The notes under the pieces were generated by a model. It was not told the DNA's origin and did no database searches. It saw only the letters and a program-made list of their open reading frames with translations. Shown piece after piece: positions 60,795 through 64,000 of a stretch of DNA of 64,000 bases. A program made the position numbers and the translations under genes. Each line of letters opens with the position of its first letter. The first letter of the stretch is position 1. Where the stretch lies: positions 47,952-111,951 of the forward strand of contig NZ_JAFMPQ010000013.1 of the NCBI RefSeq assembly GCF_020667845.1, written 5' to 3'. Source of the stretch: Cognatishimia sp. F0-27 (GTDB lineage: Bacteria; Pseudomonadota; Alphaproteobacteria; Rhodobacterales; Rhodobacteraceae).

Positions 60795-62268
60795 GATGGG
60801 TTGCCACCGTTTTGAGACTCGTCATGCCGTAGAGCGCCTCGAAGCCCTTTTCGCGCCCGTGCCCGGAGAGGCCGCGCCCCCCAAAGGGCAATTCCACGCC
60901 GCCGCCCGCCCCGTAATTGTTCACGAAAACCTGCCCGGTTGACAGCTTTTTCGCCAAACGCATCTGGCGCCCCCCGTTTTCCGTCCACAGCGCCGCTACC
61001 AGACCATAGCGCGTGGCGTTGGCGATGGCGATGGCCTCGTCCTCGTCGTGGAACGGGATCAGGCATTGCACGGGTCCAAATATCTCGTCTTGTGCAAGCC
61101 GATGCGTGGAGGGCACGGGGCCAAGCAGGGTGGGCGCGCTGTAATATCCGCCGGGCGGCAGGTCCTTTGGCACAGGCGTTTGCGCCAGAACCGGCAGGGC
61201 ATCGCCGTCGTGCAGGAAGGCCGCGACCCGATCACGCTGGCGGGCATTGATGAGCGGGCCGATATCGGGGTCGGTTTCGGCGGGACCGATGGTCTTGGCG
61301 CGATAGGCTTCGGCCATGCGGTCTGCGACCGTGTCGAAGATCGTGTCGTGGATCAGGATGCGGGACGCCGCGGAGCAGGTCTGGCCTGCGTTCTGCAGCC
61401 CGGCATTGACGAGAAAGGGCAGGGCGCGGTCGAGATCGGCATCGTCGAACACGAGCTGCGGGGACTTGCCGCCCAGCTCCAGCGTCACGGGCACGACATT
61501 GGCGGCGGCAGCGGCCTGAACGGCGGCACCGGTGGCGACAGAGCCGGTGAAGCTGATGTGATGAATGCCGGGATGGGCGGCGAGCGCAGCGCCGGCTTCC
61601 GCACCGAGCCCGGGCACCACGTTGAGCGCACCGGGGGGAAGGCCGGCTTCCTGCGCGAGATGGGCAAAGAGCAGCGCGGTCAGACAGGCATCCTCTGCGG
61701 GCTTGAGCACGCAGGCATTGCCCGCCGCAAGGGCCGCGCCAACCGAGCGGCCGATGATCTGCATCGGGTAGTTCCACGGCACGATATGGCCGGTCACCCC
61801 ATGGGGTTCGCGCAAGGTGTAGACGGTGTACCCGCTTTGATAGGGGATGGTCTCGCCCATCAGCTTGTCGGCGGCGCCGCCGTAGAATTCGCAATAGCGC
61901 GCAAGCGCGATGGCATCGGCGCGCGCCTGCGTGCGGGGTTTGCCCACATCGCGGGCCTCGAGCGTGGTGAGCAGGTCCGCATGCGCGAGCACAAGCGCAC
62001 CAAGGCGGGAAAGAATGCGGCCGCGCTCCAGTGCCGTCATCGCGCCCCAGGGGCCCTGCATGGCGGCGGTGGCGGCCTCTACCGCGGCGTCGATCTCCGG
62101 CGCGCCACCGCGGGCGATCCTGCCGATCGTGGCCCCGGTTGACGGGTCATTGAGCGGCAATGTGTCCGGCGCGGCCTGCCAGTGCCCGGCAATCAGCATC
62201 CGGGCCGGGTCGAAGGGCAAGGGGGGCAGGGGGTCTTGCCCATGCGCGGCGGTGTTCGGGGAAGACAT
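60787..62268 (-). CDS. Aldehyde dehydrogenase
   Basis: A 493-residue NAD(P)-dependent aldehyde dehydrogenase. The catalytic Glu motif is LELGGKSP and the catalytic Cys lies in NAGQTCSAASR; the cofactor motif is FTGSVATG. Length is normal. ATG 62268 begins MSSPNTAAHG; the upstream in-frame extension is a Pro-rich stretch. It belongs to the betaine/gamma-aminobutyraldehyde-type group by general look; substrate not assigned. Confidence 0.9.
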   Translation of the reverse strand: MSSPNTAAHGQDPLPPLPFDPARMLIAGHWQAAPDTLPLNDPSTGATIGRIARGGAPEIDAAVEAATAAMQGPWGAMTALERGRILSRLGALVLAHADLLTTLEARDVGKPRTQARADAIALARYCEFYGGAADKLMGETIPYQSGYTVYTLREPHGVTGHIVPWNYPMQIIGRSVGAALAAGNACVLKPAEDACLTALLFAHLAQEAGLPPGALNVVPGLGAEAGAALAAHPGIHHISFTGSVATGAAVQAAAAANVVPVTLELGGKSPQLVFDDADLDRALPFLVNAGLQNAGQTCSAASRILIHDTIFDTVADRMAEAYRAKTIGPAETDPDIGPLINARQRDRVAAFLHDGDALPVLAQTPVPKDLPPGGYYSAPTLLGPVPSTHRLAQDEIFGPVQCLIPFHDEDEAIAIANATRYGLVAALWTENGGRQMRLAKKLSTGQVFVNNYGAGGGVELPFGGRGLSGHGREKGFEALYGMTSLKTVATHHG

Positions 62269-62287
62269 GAGCGGCTCCGTGATGAGG

Positions 62288-64000
62288 TCAGGGGGAGGAG
62301 GGGGCGGGGCCGGACGGGTCGGCGTGAGGGCTGTCTGCCCGGCGTTGGCCATCGGACGCATCGGATCCGTTTTGCGGGTCCGGGGTTGCTGGCGCGGTCG
62401 TCTCCGGGGGCAGTGTCGGGGCGGCGGCGATAAGCGCGCGGGTATAGGGGTGCTGCGGGTTGGTGAAAACGGTTTCGGTATCGCCGGATTCCACGATTGT
62501 CCCGGCGCGCATCACCAGCACGCGGTCGGTGATCGAGCGCACCACGCTGAGATCGTGTGAGATGAAGAGATAGGTCAGGCCGCGGCTGCGGCTGAGAGCG
62601 GCCATCAGGTCGAGGATCTGAGCGCGCACGCGCACGTCCAGCGCCGAGACCGCCTCGTCGAACAGGATCAGGTCGGGCTCGATGATCAGCGCGCGGGCGA
62701 TGGCGATGCGCTGGCGCTGTCCGCCGGAGAAGGCGTGGATGTATTTGCCCGCGTCCTCGGGTTTGAGGCCAACGGCGGTGAGGGCCTCAGCGATGCGCGC
62801 CGCGCGTTCCGGTGGCGTGGGTTTCGTTTCGAGCAGGTGGAACGGCTCCGAGATCAGCCGGTCGACGCGGTGGCGCGGGTTGAAGCTGGCATAGGGATCC
62901 TGGAACACGACCTGCATGCGGCGGCGCACGGCGAGATTGGGATGCCCGTCGGTCCAGACCGGCGCGCCGCCGAGGGTGATCGTGCCGGCCTGAACCGGTT
63001 CGAGCCCGAGGATCGCGCGGGTCAGGGTGGATTTGCCGCACCCGCTTTCCCCGACGAGTCCGACCCGTTCGCCCGCGTGGATGGTGAAGCTGACATCGGC
63101 AACCGCGCGGAAACTGGCGCGCGGGGCAAAGAGCCTTGTGCGCGGCAACAGGTAGTCGCGGCTGACGTTTTCGAGGGTCAGAAGCGGGGAGCCCGGTGTG
63201 ACGGCGGGCAGGTCGGCGCGGTGGCGCGAGGCGTCGAACAGCGCGCGGGTATAGGGGTGTTTGCGGTGTGCGAAGAGCGTCCGGGTGGGCCCGGTTTCGA
63301 CGATTTCGCCCTTGTTCATGACCGCGATCCGGTCGGCCATGTCGGAGACCACGGCGAGGTCGTGGGTGATCATCATCAGCCCCATGCCCTCTTCGCGCAC
63401 CAAGGCCTTGAGCAGGTCGAGGATCTGGGCCTGCGTGGTCACGTCGAGCGCGGTGGTGGGTTCATCGGCGATCAGCAATGCGGGGCGCAGGGCGATGGCC
63501 ATGGCGATCACCACCCGCTGGCGCTGCCCGCCGGAGAGCTCATGCGGGTAGCGGTCCGGCGGCACGCGGTCGGGCGGCAGGCCGACGCGCGCGAGCACCT
63601 CGGCGGCCCGCTCCTCCGCCCGGACGGGCGGCGTCGCTCCGGGCGCGCCGGTCCGGGCATGGATCTCGATGGTTTCGGCCACCTGCCGTCCGATGGTCTG
63701 GACCGGGTTCAGCGCGGTCATCGGTTCCTGAAAGATCATGCCGATGGCGCGGCCGCGGATGTCGCAGAGGCGGTTTTCCGAGAGCTGCAGGATGTCAGTC
63801 TCGCCGAGCAGGATGCGGCCAGTCGTTTCCGTGCCGTCCGGGGTCAGCCCGATGGTGGCAAACGCGGTCATGGACTTGCCGGAGCCGCTTTCGCCGGTCA
63901 GGGCGAGGATTTCGCCCGGACCGATGGACAGGGACACATCGCGCAGGATCGGCTTGCCCCGGATGGACAGTGACAGCGCGTCGATGGTGAGAAGCGGGGG
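62288..64000 (-). CDS. Dual ATP-binding subunit of a dipeptide/oligopeptide ABC importer, 5' truncated
   Basis: The frame continues past the window end (codons before GTG 63937 read LLTIDALSLSIRGKPILRD), so the start is outside. Two ABC modules: Walker A TGESGSGKSM with signature LSGGQRQRV, then VGESGCGKST with FSGGQRQRI and Walker B LILFDEAVSALD. The HPYTRAL motif after each is typical of DppD/DppF-type ATPases fused as in GsiA. Imports peptides, glutathione or similar with permeases not in view. Confidence 0.9.
   Translation of the reverse strand, partial: PPLLTIDALSLSIRGKPILRDVSLSIGPGEILALTGESGSGKSMTAFATIGLTPDGTETTGRILLGETDILQLSENRLCDIRGRAIGMIFQEPMTALNPVQTIGRQVAETIEIHARTGAPGATPPVRAEERAAEVLARVGLPPDRVPPDRYPHELSGGQRQRVVIAMAIALRPALLIADEPTTALDVTTQAQILDLLKALVREEGMGLMMITHDLAVVSDMADRIAVMNKGEIVETGPTRTLFAHRKHPYTRALFDASRHRADLPAVTPGSPLLTLENVSRDYLLPRTRLFAPRASFRAVADVSFTIHAGERVGLVGESGCGKSTLTRAILGLEPVQAGTITLGGAPVWTDGHPNLAVRRRMQVVFQDPYASFNPRHRVDRLISEPFHLLETKPTPPERAARIAEALTAVGLKPEDAGKYIHAFSGGQRQRIAIARALIIEPDLILFDEAVSALDVRVRAQILDLMAALSRSRGLTYLFISHDLSVVRSITDRVLVMRAGTIVESGDTETVFTNPQHPYTRALIAAAPTLPPETTAPATPDPQNGSDASDGQRRADSPHADPSGPAPSSP

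Overview
The window is high-GC DNA (about 65% in most genes, by eye) from an alphaproteobacterium, most likely a member of the Rhodobacterales. The pointers are RcGTA-like tail proteins (DUF2460, DUF2163, NlpC/P60 and GTA TIM-barrel), DUF2793, DUF2924, DUF6362, DUF6441 and DUF6511-type proteins, and a Kps-type capsule exporter. No species can be named from sequence alone.

Region 1 (1-9042, plus strand) is a defence cassette: a 5'-truncated SNF2 helicase resembling DrmD of class 1 DISARM, a 1296-residue Eco57I-like N6-adenine methyltransferase, an HNH_2 nuclease, and a GmrSD-like DUF262/HNH protein. The core genes drmABC are not in view. The methyltransferase has an abrupt low-GC block exactly where specificity would lie.

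Region 2 (9126-52315) is a complete-looking siphovirus-type prophage. Read right to left on the minus strand: replication and recombination genes (44531-35135), DNA methyltransferases (34723-32284), terminase, portal and capsid (30774-24013), neck and tail (23705-10605), and lysis (10585-9126). Tail-assembly chaperones are linked by an A AAA AAC programmed -1 frameshift. A candidate iteron origin (36494-36676) lies beside the primase-helicase gene. The control region (44747-46946) carries a CI/S24 repressor, and a large serine recombinase lies at 50610-51935. Accessory genes that break the pattern are a plus-strand membrane coiled-coil gene in the head-tail module (22317-23018), a plus-strand cassette with a hairpin-rich leader (30886-31996), and a low-GC two-gene operon (47014-49639). 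That operon encodes a HARE-HTH protein followed by a HEAT-repeat protein with an intact CHAT caspase-like protease, and is the best candidate for an undescribed immune system. A DUF3883 protein (52319-53149) closes the region.

Region 3 (53540-64000) is host chromosome: tRNA-Ser(GGA), a capsule exporter pair (KpsE/KpsT-like), a uracil-DNA glycosylase family gene, an SseB-like gene, a P1 peptidase, a triple structured repeat (59035-59333), an SDR dehydrogenase, a membrane protein, an aldehyde dehydrogenase and a truncated dipeptide-type ABC ATPase.

Family names come from recognising motifs by eye and from memory; no database search was run. Most residue numbers and GC figures are hand counts.
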